Positions 1 through 12,800 of a DNA stretch of 64,000 nt are shown one piece after another. The stretch spans positions 60,962-124,961 of the forward strand of contig VIIQ02000235.1 of NCBI GenBank assembly GCA_007449985.2, in the 5' to 3' direction. The stretch comes from Desmodesmus armatus (lineage: Eukaryota > Chlorophyta > Chlorophyceae > Sphaeropleales > Scenedesmaceae). The notes under the pieces are model-generated. The model saw only the letters and a program-made list of their open reading frames with translations. It ran no database searches and was not told the DNA's origin. Position 1 is the first letter of the stretch; every line of letters begins with the position of its first letter. A program made the position numbers and the translations under genes.

Positions 1-3000
1 TTGCTGTTGGGATGCCGTAAGCTGCTGCATTCTTGCTCGGAAACGCTTCCAGTCATATTGAGAGCGTCACATCGTTATGTGACAGCAGACCGCGGTGCTG
101 GCAGCTCCATTGTTTTAGCTACACACACACTGCTGCACACACACTGGTTGCTGCTGCTGCGGCGGTGGGGTTCTCTTCCTGCCCGCCTTGTGGCGCACGC
201 TGGCAGTTTGATACACCAGCAGCAATCAAGGCCCATATCAGCCCATGCCATGTTACCGTCCAGCCCTGTTGCCCCTCACTCCCCCCCCCCCTCACCCCCC
301 CCCCCCCGTCTACTACCCCCCCCCCCCTCCTGCCGTTCCCTGTGTCCCCTGTGCCCTCCCCTTTCCTGCTTGGCTAACTAACTCCCCCCCCCCCCCGTGT
401 GTGTGCTGTCCCCAGAGTTTCCTGCTGATGCGTCTGAGTGTGGTGCGTCCCATTGAGACGAGGAAGTTCATTGCAGTGTCCCGCCAGTACCTGCACAACG
501 AGGAGGAGGCCATTGGTGGGTGACAGGGGCGAACTTGTGTGTTGAAATACATGAGTTGCATCCAGCAAGTGCGTGTGCAGGGGTTGGGGGGCCAAGTTGC
601 ATCCAGCAAGTGTGTGGGGTGGGGTGGGGGGGGGTTGCTGGCTGTTGTAGAGTTTTTGGTGCTGTGTTTTGCAGGAAAGGTGTGAAGCAGCACCAGCCGG
701 GCGTGCATCAAGTCTGACAAACTGCACTCACCGCAATGCATGCATGCGCAGTGGTGTGTCCGCAAAGGCAGCGATCAGATGACCCCACCCACCAACTGCC
801 ACCAGCCTCACATTGTGTTGCGATGGCACACCCATGTGCGGTCGAAATGCTACTGGTCATGGCTTATACAGCAATCTGCGTGGTTTCACCGTTCTGTGTG
901 TCTGTGTGCTGCTGTTGCTGGTACTGCTGCGGTTGCTGCTGCTGTTGTGCAGACATGTGGAAGAGTGTGGTGAACTCCATCAACCTGAGCGAGCAGCAGA
1001 AGCTCAATATCGTTCAGTGGAAGCAGCTGTTCATGCAGAAGGTGAGTTGTTTATGTTTGAACTTTTGAATTTGAACAGAGCGTACTGCAAATCCACTGTT
1101 GTAAGCGTTGTGCAATGAAGTGGTGATGGGGTGTGCAGTGCACTGTTGGTGGAACAGTACCGGCTTTTGAGGCTGTTGATGCAGACGGCAAGCACACAGC
1201 TGCGGTGTGCACTGCATGAGCTTGCTTGTATTACTTAGCGGCTGGTACGTTCCTACTCAGTCGCCCATAATGCAGTTGTGCACTGCTTTGCATGGCTTTA
1301 GTCTGATGCAGCCTGTCCAAGCGGTGCGTAGTTGCATCACACACGTGTGCCTAACCTTGTGACTGACACACAGCTTTACTCTGCTGGCTCGCACCATTTG
1401 ACAACCATTTCCCCTGTGCTGTGCTGTGCTGTGCTCAGGTCGAGCCTATTGTCGATGAACGCAAGAAGCTCAACGTGCAGATCCAGGCCCACCTGCCACA
1501 GGTAGGTACACGACTTGTCACGGGTCTGAGGTGAAGGCGAGTTGTAGGGTCAAGGCAGGGTTTAGGAATGAACCCCTGCCTCAACATGTGTGATGCCAAC
1601 GCGATTGCTTTCGCCATGCGCCAGGGTTTGAAGAATTGCTGTACATGTGGCCTTGGGATGATAAGGGCGTTGTCGTTGATGTCTGTGCCTGAGCTTGCAT
1701 AACATGCTAGTTGCAAGTGCTGATATTACAGTGGTGTGTGGTTGTTGTGTGCTGCAGGAGTCTTTCCACACCCGCAATGCGATCACCCGCATGCCTGTGC
1801 TGTGTGTGCATGTTGGCTGTTGCATGCTGAGAAATCTATGTGCTGTGTCTCTATCTGTGTGCTACAGGAGTCTTTCCACACCCGCAATGCCATCACCTAC
1901 ATTAAGACCCACGAGGCTGTGGCGAAGCTGAGGGAGAACCTGAGGGCTGAGCACAACGTGACCATTGAGTTCTGCGCAGCTGTGTTCAAGGGGGTGAGTG
2001 GGCTGACAGCGGGTCGTTGCCCATCGGTGTTGACTGGTATTGGCTGCCAGTGCAGGAGGGCATCAGTTTGGCTGTAGGCTAGGCTGATGCAACAGCAGGA
2101 TCAGTGGCCTTGGCAGGGTTTGTAGTACATGGTTTATGAGTCATAAATTATAGTCATTGGATTATAGTCATAAATTATGACTGTAATCCCTCTGTGTTAC
2201 CCCTCCCCCTCCCCTCCCCTTCCCCGCCTTCAGGTCCTGAACTCCTTCCAGATGGCGAGCCTGCTGGTGCAGGCCTACCCCGCAGTGCCAGATGCGCTGG
2301 CTGTGGCGTCTGCTGTGATTGCTGACATGAACGAGAAGGGCCAGCCGCTGCCCAGTGGTCTGGCCAGCCTGCAGGCAAACCAGGGCCTGGCAGGTAAGAG
2401 GGGGAGAGTCAGAATGAAAGGGAGACAGGGACCCTTCAATAAACTTCACCGCGTTGCTGTCATAGAGTTTGGAAGAGTTTCAAGAGCACTTTCACTGCAG
2501 TCGGTTTTCTTTCCAGCTGGTCGCAGCATGTGGGCCGTTGGCGGCTGTGCTTTGCTGTGCTGGGTCGTGCTGTAACACAGCAGCCTGTCCAGCCTGCAGG
2601 CGATGCAGAGCCTGGGATCTTGTCTGTCCAGATTGTTTTTGCAGACTTCAAACGTCGATCCCATGACACTGATTCCGAACCAGATGGCGCCCGGTGCAAA
2701 GTTCTGTATGTCCGCCATCTTGCTGACAAACGTTCCGTGCCTCCTCCTCTGCTGCTGCTGCTGCTGCTGTGTCTGCTTGTGCCGCTGTTTCACGCAGGTC
2801 TGTCCATGGCTGCACCCCTGCTGTGTCCCGCCAGCGACCACAACCCCAACGCACCCAGCACCGCTGCTGCTGCAGCGGCGGCAGCCGCCGCTGCTGGTGT
2901 GTCTCAGGGAGCCAGCATTGGTCTGGGTGCTGTGGGCCACCAGCAGCCTGTGCCCCTGCTGCAGACTCTGCAGGTGAGATTAGGATGGTGTTCAAGGAGG

Positions 3001-3621
3001 TTTGAAATGGGGGGTTTGATGGGGTTTTGGGAGTTGAATTTGTGTTGTCCCATCCCCCTGTTGCCAAGGTCTGGGTGCTGTGGGCCACCAGCAGCCCGTG
3101 CCCTTGCTGCAGACTCTGCAGGTGAGCTCAGCATTATGGGGTTGTAAGACCTACAACCAAGAATGGGGTATGATGGGGTTTGGGGGGCTTGATGTGCCTG
3201 TTGCGTTGAGGCATGTGATACATAAAAGTAACCTGTAAAACGGTCTGTGATTGTGATGTTGATATTGCAAAATTGGCGCAATGTGCCCCAGCAATGGCAC
3301 AGGCCTTGCCCTGTTGTGTCAGGTGTCAAATCCTCTGTGCTGCTCTGTAACGCTCGTACCTGTGCTTCACCCCAACCGCTAAAATTTCTACTCTGTGGCG
3401 CTGCTCCCCTGTTGCTGTACCTGCAGGGTATGGGCCACCGAGACGCTGGTGTGGCCAGCGGTGTCCCCCAAGTGCCCGGTGTCACCGTCGGTCCCGGTGC
3501 TATCAACGGCAGCTCCGCATCGACAGCCAGTGTGGCAGCAGCAGCAGTGGACAGCTTGTTCGGGGGGCAGATGCAGCAGCCAGGCGCTGGCGAGCAGCAG
3601 CAGCAGGCTGCGGCACAGTAG
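1..3621 (+). CDS. 3' part of a multi-exon gene, possible bZIP-type regulator (5' end outside the window)
   Basis: Exons read by eye: 416-515, 953-1041, 1439-1501, 1868-1993, 2234-2393, about 2645-2693, 2798-2973 and 3427-3621, the last ending in TAG. The first five exons join in phase. The step from 2393 to 2645 does not close, so an extra exon or an indel is likely there. The encoded region is mostly helical, with motifs such as RLSVVRPIETRKF, LSEQQKLNIVQW, HTRNAITYIKTHEAVAKLRE and LLVQAYPAVPDAL. It ends in an Ala/Gly/Gln-rich tail containing GHQQPVPLLQTLQ and finishing GEQQQQAAAQ. The layout recalls the region after the zipper of algal bZIP proteins, but no basic region or zipper is visible here because the gene starts off the left edge. 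The family call is inference; the exon structure is firmer. Two exons have partial copies next to them. Confidence 0.5.
1758..1790 (+). repeat. Decoy copy of the start of the 1868-1993 exon
   Basis: The acceptor and the first 30-odd bases of the exon at 1868 (GAGTCTTTCCACACCCGCAA and on) are repeated here, 110 bp upstream, after a good GCTGCAG acceptor. The copy diverges after about 33 bases. It sits inside the intron and has no matching donor. Confidence 0.8.
3069..3121 (+). repeat. Decoy copy of the 3' end of the 2798-2973 exon
   Basis: These 53 bp repeat 2921-2973 almost exactly, including the CTGCAG|GTGAG donor. The copy also has an AG just before it. If spliced in after the parent exon it would be read in the wrong frame, because the parent ends in phase 0 and the copy needs phase 1. 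Confidence 0.8.
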
Positions 3622-6600
3622 ATGTGCCGCAGCGGAGCTGATGCAGCAACCGATTGCCGACGAGCAGCAGCAGCAGGCTGCCGCACGGCGGATGTTCTGG
3701 GGCTTTGTTCGTGCTGTGGCGTCTTTCGTGCGGAGGAGAGCAGCGGTGCTGTGGTACTCCCGCGTTCGGATTTGGGGAGGGTTTTGCACACATGCCGGGG
3801 TGTAGGTTGTGTCAGAGTGGGTGCGAAAGGGCTGTGTGTACAGAGACCCTGTGAGTGCATCTGAAGCGGTTTGGCAGTGTTGTCACATGCTGCATTGGCG
3901 GTGTTGGTGGCAGCACTGCAGCAGTTGTGGTGGCTGCTGACCACAGCAGCGGCAGTTTGCGGTGTGTTGGTGGGGTGCTGAGGCACACGCGCCAATCTGT
4001 GCATGTTTGACGTCACAGTGGTGTATGCATGTTTGAGTTTATGAGCAGCTGAGGTGCAGCAAGGCGAGGGTGGCGGAGGTGGTCTGGAATGTTGTCGGAT
4101 CCGCACCAATGAAGACCTGTTGTGTATTGCTTTGCTGAAGCGAGGCATGTGTGCGCTGCAAGATGGCCTTCTCGCAGTGCTGTGGTGTTGCAAGGTATGG
4201 ATGACGGGGTTATCATCTTACATGTATCTGGGACCCTGAGCGGCCCAGATGCTGCAATGGTCCAATGATGCATGTGTGAGCTCCGATTTGGAGCTGATGT
4301 TGGGCAGGGCCGTGGTTGATGCCCTGATGTGCGTGACGGTCCATTCTCAACTTCAAGGCCCCCTCGGCGTGCCGGCCGCATCTTACATGCCGCTCCTTTG
4401 AAGCCAGTCTGCCGATGAAGGGTTTGATTGAGGCACATGCTGCTGGTGGAGTACATATGATCCCGGGGTTTTACTGGTTGCTGTTTAGGCTGCACCGGCG
4501 CCGCACCCCATGGAGTGATTGGGGCCACTGTTTGTTGTGGATCGAAGGGTGTGTCGCCAGAAGGCCAACAGGCACAGCTGTAACTGCTACAAATGCATGC
4601 ACGGCTGCACACCAGCACCCTGTATGCAACCGCATCACCACAGGTGGTTGGTGAGAAGTGTGCTGCTTTTGGTCTTATGCCTGATTTCAGGAAGGTGTGT
4701 GACTGATTGTGCTCCTTGTACGGTGTGCACTGCGTGTAACTGTGCCATGTTGTATGGTGTATGCCCCCTTGGGTTGCTCGTTCTTCCAACTGGGTTGCTC
4801 AGAGGGTTTTGGGGGTGGGTTTTGTCAGAGGATGGAATGGAACGTGTGACCGTTGAGGCATGTGTTGTGGTGGCGGTGGCAAGTGCATCATTCTGCAAAG
4901 ATGTACTTGCCTTTATTCCGTGGCAGTCTCTCCAAGCACAGTTTGGGCTGAGTCCGTGCATCATGCATGGTGTGCCGAAAAGAGTGATGTCCCACTGTGT
5001 CACACCGTTGCACGGTCCTACGCGCAACCCTGTGGGGTCGCAGTATTGAGTTTGGGTCACACAGGCTGCCTGAACGCATGCAACCCATGGGCTGGAGTTG
5101 TTGTTTTGCCCGGTGCGAGCTGAACCCAGCTCAGTTTGCTGAACCCTGGTCAGAGGTGCACACAGGTGTTCAGGATATCAACACCCTGCAGAGTCGGCCA
5201 CATGCCCTCATTCGGGGCGATGCATGGCGCCAGTGGCTGGGTCATGCGAGGAGTGGCTGGTTGGTGGAGCACTGCAGGGTTGCCTGCATGCTGTTGGTGG
5301 GCACGTTGGTATGTCCACTAACTTTGTACAGACGTAGCATAGCATTGTGTTATGCCAGCCTATGGCAGGCTCCTGCACAGCTGGCAAGCCATTCAGTACC
5401 GTCACACCAGTCTAGTAGGGGCTCCAGTTGTTGCATTACGATGCCTTGTGGAGAGCCAGGTGATGGCCTCCCTGCATGTGGAGTGGGTGTGCTATGTATG
5501 GGCAGTCTGCGCCTTGTTTGCTTGTTGTGCACTGCACACTGGCAGCGAACCGGCAACACGGGCATGTCAAGGGATGAGGATGGTGCTGGCAGTCACTCTG
5601 GGAGGAGGGTGGTAGGAGGATTTGGGGGTGACAGCGCCTTTGTGTTGCAAGATTCGAGGGCGCCTATTTGGCCTTGGCGTGGTTGCTGGTGCCCCGTCAG
5701 ACAGCGGTTCACAACTGCCAGTGTTGCTGGCACGCTGCGGGTGGGTTTAGGTTTAGGGTTGGGTTTAGGACTAACCCTAAACCCTCAGGCTCCTTTGGAA
5801 GGGTTCAAGGTCCCAACTTGTCTATTGGCCCAGGGAGCCGTGGCAGGGTGTATTGGGGCTTGCAGAGGCAAGTGTCATCAATGACTAGCACTGCAGTGCT
5901 ACCCACACAGCGAAGCAAGCTGTGGTCAGTTGTACCATGTGTCCTGCTTCACCCTGTTGTCCAAAGATGCAGTTTGCATTCTGCCCGGTAGGGGGCACCC
6001 TGTAGCCTCTTCCGCTTACACTCGATGTGTATGCGCTGACTGGGGCTGTTGCTACTGGTGTGGTGTGCAGAAACCAGCCCACAGTTGCAACGTCGTCTGG
6101 TGATCTGTGTTGTATGGGCATGCTTGACAGTTGGCCCAGGGAAGTGTGGATGTGATTCGTCAGTATATCGTGCATCGTCCTTTGCTTTTCATGTTGACAC
6201 AAACTGGTTGCGTCTGGGTTGTAGTGCTTGTACATCCTTTCGTCTGAGTAACTCAACATTGCAAGGGTGCACTTGTGCACGTGCTCTGGGGTGTGGGGCT
6301 CTGTGTGGTGTATGGGTGGAGATGCAGCGCCTGGAAGGCACACCACTGTGCAAAGTCACTTGATGGCTGGGAGCATGACTCGAAGGACACATGCCAAATG
6401 TACATTATTGGGGTACGGGACAGGCCCTGTACTCAAGGGTCTGATAACTTCGTCGGAGGGTGGGAAAGGGAGGGTGGGAAAGGCAGGAGGGTGGGAAAGG
6501 CAGTTGGGGAGGTTGGGCAGGTTGTTAGGCGAGCTCGCTAGGGTACACAGGGTTTTAAGAAATGACTTTTATGTGAATTGCATCGTTTGAGTCACTCAAT

Positions 6601-6833
6601 AGCAGCTAACCGGCAACCAGCACACACCTGTCACTCCTCCCCTGCGGTTTTGACCGGGACGGGGGAAAAGGGGCTGTCAACTGCCACTGAAACCCATCAC
6701 AGACATATAGTATTTGGAGAGCAGCTAAAAGCGATCTGAGACAAAGGGTGCAGTGTGCTGGGTGCCGAGTGAGCGTTTCTCTATCGGACTGTCTGTGCCC
6801 ACCCCAATTTGCGCAGTACGCCTCAGATCGCAA
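3622..6833. other. 3' UTR of the first gene and intergenic DNA
   Basis: No further gene is recognisable. The first 90 bases after the TAG stop repeat the last exon in diverged form: a copy of the ATGCAGCA...GAGCAGCAGCAGCAGGCTGC segment lies at about 3640-3690. A TGTAA motif at 4579-4583 is the first candidate poly(A) signal. A TTTAGGG/CCCTAAA-type run lies at about 5746-5790. The rest is unique-looking, TG-rich sequence. Confidence 0.4.
4579..4583 (+). terminator. Candidate TGTAA poly(A) signal of the first gene
   Basis: TGTAA is the usual green-algal polyadenylation signal. This is the first instance I noticed after the stop at 3621. The implied 3' UTR of about 960 nt is long, so the link is uncertain. 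Confidence 0.3.
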
Positions 6834-9800
6834 ATGCAGCCAGCAATTTGTGCCAGCAGGGCCGCAGCTCGCTGCATAAGCCAGCATTCGCAGCGCTTGT
6901 CAGCACCCTGTGCCCCTAAGCGGGCCGATGTAGCTAGGACGCGGCTAGTGGTCGCGAAGGACTCAAAGGTGTGTTTAACTTCGTACATGGCCACTCCCTG
7001 GGCGCCCACGCACCTGGGCGCTGCATCAAGTACAGCAGCAGCAGAGGCAAACAGCACAATGGTGCCAGAGGTTGATCATTCACCCCGGATGCGAAATCCA
7101 AGCTCTTATAAGCAAGTTCAGTTCAACATCTGGGCACATGCTGCAGCTTGCTTCGTCAGGATTGCGGTGTTGACCCAACCTGCTCAAATTCAGCTTCAAG
7201 ATCGGCTGCAACTTCACAATGCGTTGCACCATATGGCATGTAGCATGTAGCATCTCCACCCCTACTCCTGCTGTCTGCGTCTCCCGGCTGTCTGTTTCCC
7301 GATTCACTTACACCACTCCAATAAACTGCGTGATGCTGCCTGTACTGTTCCTGCAGGAGCAGCAGTCAGTAGAGGACGTGCTGGCAGCAGCAAATGCCTT
7401 GCTCAGCAACCTGCAGTCCGGCGAACCCAGCAGCACCAACCCAGTGCAGGCCAGCATCGATGAACTGCAGGGGCTGGGCTACGTGTGTGACGAGAGCGGC
7501 TGCGTGCTGGTGTTACCAGGGGACCGATCCCGGGATGAGAGTGAGTGGCAGCAGTAGGAATCTCAATCCCTGATGCGCTGGATCATCCGTGATAGATACA
7601 CAGCCTGTTTCTGCTTGTATTGGCCGTGTCCTTGCTTGCTTGCTGGCTGGCTGGCGCGGCTGGCTGGCTGGCTGGCTGGCTTGCTTGATTGATGATGTAT
7701 ATGAATAATTAATTTGCTGAGGTAGATGGATGGAATGCTTGAACTTTGGTTGCCGTTGGACCTGGGTGCTCGACGTTCACTCTACTGTGATGGTAGCTTG
7801 CAAGATGTGGTGTGTTGAGAAGGGTGTCCCTCCTGCCTGGCTGCTGGGGCGGTTGAAAGATCGATGCACTCCTCATCCAACAGGCTCTAGTAACCCACTG
7901 ACTGCATTTCGTGTGCGTGCTTGCGTGTTTGTCGGTGTGCAGGCTCAGCTGAGGGTGGCTTTGGCTACCTTTCAGGGGACAACTGGAGCTTGGGCATGCT
8001 TGACACGTAAGCAACGCGACCGTCAAACTACATTCAGCATGCAGCAATGACAGTGGCGGCTGCAGCAGCACAGTGGGTTCGGAAATGTTTTTCCAGACAG
8101 CTGGGGCTGCTATTTTCACCGTGCGTGTCCTGCGCTGACCAAAGCCTCGCAAGCTGTTTCTTTCCTACTGCTCCTACACCCTGTAGTGCCTGGCAGGCCA
8201 GCTGGCACTGAGCACAGAGCAGGCCGTTGAAACCGTTGAAGTAACAGATGTTTGAATGTCACACTTTGACCAGTGCCGGTGCCTGATCAGGCATTCTAAG
8301 CAGGAGAAACTGGGCAGCACTGCACACTACACACACACTTTTACAAAATTACTGCAGCACAGAGGGGTGCTGCCTTACAAAAACAGATGCATCGATGTCC
8401 TCAACTTTAGTCCCTGTCGAAAACAGACTATGGAATCGTGTGGCACACAGAAGCCAAAGCAAGTCAGGCAGAGCAGCAGAAAGCTGCACAGCAGCATCAA
8501 AAAGACAATCAGACCCTCAGCAGGCACGGCCGCAAGCCCAAAAAACAACAGAAATTATTTTCCGAGGCTCAGCTGGCCCTGCCAGAGCCCCAGAAGCTGT
8601 AAAAGGCTCTCGGACGCAGAGCGTGGGGAGGGCCATCCGTAAATTGCTATAACTCGTCATACAAACACTTTCGCCACGACTTAAGCACAGTTCCTGATAG
8701 CCATATGTCTCTAGTTTGTGTGTACGTGCGGGGGTGGGAAAACATTTCCGAACCCACTGATCTGGGCGCAGTTGCCATCCGCCGGCCAAATGGACGTGCC
8801 ACCCTGGCACCATGCACAACTCACTAGGGCAAGACCACACACCACAATTGAGGCTGACTTGTGGCCTGTGCGCGTAGGCACCAACGGCCCCATTTTGGCT
8901 CCAATGGCCCCTTGCCCAGAATGGGGTACAGTGACACCAATGTGCGTACAACACAGCAGCAAGCTTTGCTGGCCCCAAAGGCAGTATACATGCAACAGTG
9001 ACAACCTTCAATGCATTTTGCTAGAACAACAAAATCAGGGTCGTTCTGCAAGCTTCACCGCTTGCCCACTGCCCAAGCCACCAACAGATTTTGTACAGCA
9101 CTGCACCCCCTCCGACAAGGAGGGGCATGCACGTGAACAACCCGACAGCTGCAGATGCTGAGCCACACAACACCAACAAGCTGCAATGGGTGGCGCCTGA
9201 TTCGGAAGGCTGCACGCAGCTTGATGTCAATGCGACCTCTGACCCCCCTTTGGGAAGGTCACCTGCAGGTAGCAGCAGCATACGGGACCTCAGTCAGCAA
9301 GGGAGGCTAGAACGGCTGCTCAAGACTGGGTGTGTAGACAGCCTTAGGGCCACACAAACAGTGAGGCATGCCGCCATCGACGGCTGCTGCATGGTTGAGG
9401 ACTCAGTCCATGCGGACTTGCAACATAGAGGAGGTGGCACCTGCACTTACTCTGCCAGTTTGGCATGCGTGCAGAGATCTGCTGCGTCTGGCAGGCATCT
9501 AGTACTGCACATTGCCACCACCCCATGCTGCAGCTGGCCCGCACAGCTCGTGCAATGCTCTGCTGTTGCACAGCACTTGTACTTGCAAGGGGGGTTGTAC
9601 ATGCATGTGGCCCAACGACTGATGCTGTCCTGCGCGCTAGAGACAGCTGTGCTGGACTTACTTTGTGGTTCAAAGCAACACCATATTGCAACTGGTTGCC
9701 TGCACATGGCCTTGTCAACACCTCCCAAATGTGAGGCGCTGCTGCGCTTGCATCAACCACCTTGCAGACAGGCAGAAAAACACAGCCACCTGATTGGTAC

Positions 9801-12800
9801 TGGTTGCTGCTGAAATGTGCCGTGCATGCTGCTTCTGTGACAAGAAGGCTCTATAGTGTGCTAGCTAGGGCTGGGGTCTGCAATGCAGCTGCTGCTGCTG
9901 GTGTCACATGCTGCATGTGTCGGCACGTAGAGGCTAGGGACCTGCTGCAAGTCACAAGTCTTCAAGACAGCTGCTGTGTGGCTGCAATCCCGAACCAGTC
10001 AACTTGCAAGTATCTTCTAGCATGTGAATACCGTTCCTGCATGCTTCCTCAATGCCCATTGCTTACCTGCTGGCACACAATTGGCCAACAGCCTGGAAGG
10101 GCCTCGCTGATACTGCACTTGCACTGAAACTCAGCTTCGCCTGATCAGCCCATTTCTGGGACCCCGTACTTCCTCCATATCGTTGCAGACAGGTGACGGA
10201 CTCCAGCAACTCCTGTGTGTGCTGCAATAGCACTTGGCTGCCATCTTGCTTGCACTGTTGCCAGCTGTCATGCTCGCCTGCTGCATGCAGCTGTGCTGGG
10301 GCTGTGGGGCTTGCAAAACATTGCCTTTGATATAAGTATCAGATGTGTGCAAACGAGACTGCATTTGCGTTCAACATACAGAAGTGCCCTCTGCTGCAGC
10401 CCAGATCTTGGCACAAACAGCAGAGCAGTATAGTCGCGAAGCACTGCCCAGGCCTCAGATCGCACTCAAACGATGATGATTGATCTTTCCTATGTGATGG
10501 AGGCACCGCAGAGCCGGCAAAACAGGTGCAGGACGACGTCATGACAAATTCACAAACCGGCTGTCACCGGTCCCGCATCAGTGGGTTCGGAAATGTTTTT
10601 CCAGACAGCTGGGGCTGCTATTTTCACCGTGCGTGTCCTGCGCTGACCAAAGCCTCGCAAGCTGTTTCTTTCCTACTGCTCCTACACCCTGTAGTGCCTG
10701 GCAGGCCAGCTGGCACTGAGCACAGAGCAGGCCGTTGAAACCGTTGAAGTAACAGATGTTTGAATGTCACACTTTGACCAGTGCCGGTGCCTGATCAGGC
10801 ATTCTAAGCAGGAGAAACTGGGCAGCACTGCACACTACACACACACTTTTACAAAATTACTGCAGCACAGAGGGGTGCTGCCTTACAAAAACAGATGCAT
10901 CGATGTCCTCAACTTTAGTCCCTGTCGAAAACAGACTATGGAATCGTGTGGCACACAGAAGCCAAAGCAAGTCAGGCAGAGCAGCAGAAAGCTGCACAGC
11001 AGCATCAAAAAGACAATCAGACCCTCAGCAGGCACGGCCGCAAGCCCAAAAAACAACAGAAATTATTTTCCGAGGCTCAGCTGGCCCTGCCAGAGCCCCA
11101 GAAGCTGTAAAAGGCTCTCGGACGCAGAGCGTGGGGAGGGCCATCCGTAAATTGCTATAACTCGTCATACAAACACTTTCGCCACGACTTAAGCACAGTT
11201 CCTGATAGCCATATGTCTCTAGTTTGTGTGTACGTGCGGGGGTGGGAAAACATTTCCGAACCCACTGAGCAGCTTCAGCAGCAGAGGCGTTGCCGCAGCT
11301 ACAGCAGCAGTAGCGTCACCAACTGCTGCTGTGCCAAGCAATTGCAGGCATGGGTGGCATTGGCAGAAGATGCGAATTCTAGTTCCACCTCTCTGCACCA
11401 GAGTCGACCAGTGGTGAAGCCTCTTGTACAGCTGGGTGGCAGGTCCGCAATAATCCATGCCGATTCAGCCCTTGGCTAAAGCAGAAGTGCAGTGCAACCT
11501 CATTGACACTTTTGTGACGTGACGTGACGTGCTGTGTCGTGCTGTGTCATGCTGCAGTGTGCCTGAACCAGAGGAGGGCGAGGCTCCCACACCATTCACA
11601 GCAGGTCAGTGCAACCTGCTGCACAACGCTCACCTCAAGCCTGTGACCTTCTGCTTATGTTGTGGTACTGGATATGGCCTGTGGATGTGCCTGCAACACA
11701 AATTGCACCATTCTCTGCTGGCAGTTCCGGTGGGGATTTATGCCTGTTTGCCCGCTTTGAGCCAGTCAGCTAGCGCAACATACTCACACTGACACTCCGG
11801 CCCCTCAATACACGTACTGTACTGCACTGTACTTTCTGCAGAGATCTCTGGTCCCAGCTGGAATATTCCCCTGAAGCCCAATGAACTGGCCGACATCCTC
11901 AGCATGCTGAGTCAGCTGCGCATCATGGTGGCCAATTTGGCAGCACAGGGGCAGTGGCTGGGCGGCAACGGGGACAGACCCACTTCCAGGGTCAAGGTGG
12001 GGATTGCGCTACAAAGATACTAGGGTCTTACCCTAATTAGGGTTAGGGTTTGTGGGTCTGACTTGTTGTGCTTGCTTCCAATCTGTCCATAGTGCAAACC
12101 CATCGCTGACTCGCAAATGAAAATGCAGCAGTGCTTCGATCTGCTCACTTGCCTGATTCTTACGCCCACACCCACAGCCTCCTGCACGCACACCAGAGTT
12201 CCTTTGCTCCCTCAGTGGCTGCTTTACTCATCCTTTCCCACGCTGCTGCTACTGCTGCCGCAGCGTGAGACCAACCACATTGTGATCACTGCCTCGTACA
12301 GCCCAGTGAGCCCTGGATTCAGTCTGGAAATGACATTCAGGACCAGCAGGTGCGTGTTACGATCCTGCCCACAGTCTGACATAACTCTCGACTGTGGCTG
12401 GTTGGCAGGGATGGAGCAGCTCACCCCTCCAACTGTAGCAGCAGCAGGTCCAGCTGGAGGGTTCGCAGCATGTTCTGCTCCCGCTCATCACAGCCATTCG
12501 CATAAGCTATGTGTATCATCCAGCACCCAGTAATCATGTTGTCTCACACTTGGCTTGCACAGCGAAGGGTCTGCCTGCCAACAACTCTTACTGCTAGGCT
12601 GAAATGAGGGGTTGAGTTTAACAGGCGTGAGGCGTGAGTAATTGCAGACATCAACTTGTGAGGTGACTAGCGCTGCATGCTGTCCCTCTTGCAATGGTTT
12701 TCTGCATCCTGAATCTGTGTACCCCTTCCATCCTGAACCCCCTTCAGGATGGAGGGTTCAGGGGCTCAACCCTCAACCTTCAAACCTACGGAAGGAACAA

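Larger units (their letters stand above)
8071..11267. mobile_element. 3.2-kb element with identical 689-bp terminal direct repeats, in DUF1818 intron 3
   Basis: The segments 8071-8759 and 10579-11267 are both 689 bp and appear identical base for base, including a shared 128-codon open frame with no database-like features. Each unit begins CAGTGGGTTCGGAAATG and ends with the reverse complement, so each has inverted ends of about 21 bp. The 1819-bp interior (8760-10578) encodes no reverse transcriptase, integrase or transposase that I can see. Flanks of the whole unit share AGCA, while flanks of the single copies do not match each other. That favours one LTR-like, non-autonomous element over two separate inverted-repeat transposons. 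TGGGCGCA at 8763, 3 bp after the left repeat, could be a primer-binding site. No polypurine tract is seen before the right repeat. Confidence 0.6.

Noticed and set aside
2904..4193. 429-codon minus-strand open frame over the end of the first gene
   Set aside because: It overlaps the spliced plus-strand exons and runs through decoy repeats and the 3' UTR; low-complexity Pro/Ala/Cys sequence, no domain.
8256..11150. Two identical 128-codon open frames (8256-8642 and 10764-11150)
   Set aside because: They are identical because they lie in the two 689-bp repeats; no motif and no sign of codon selection, so not called as genes.
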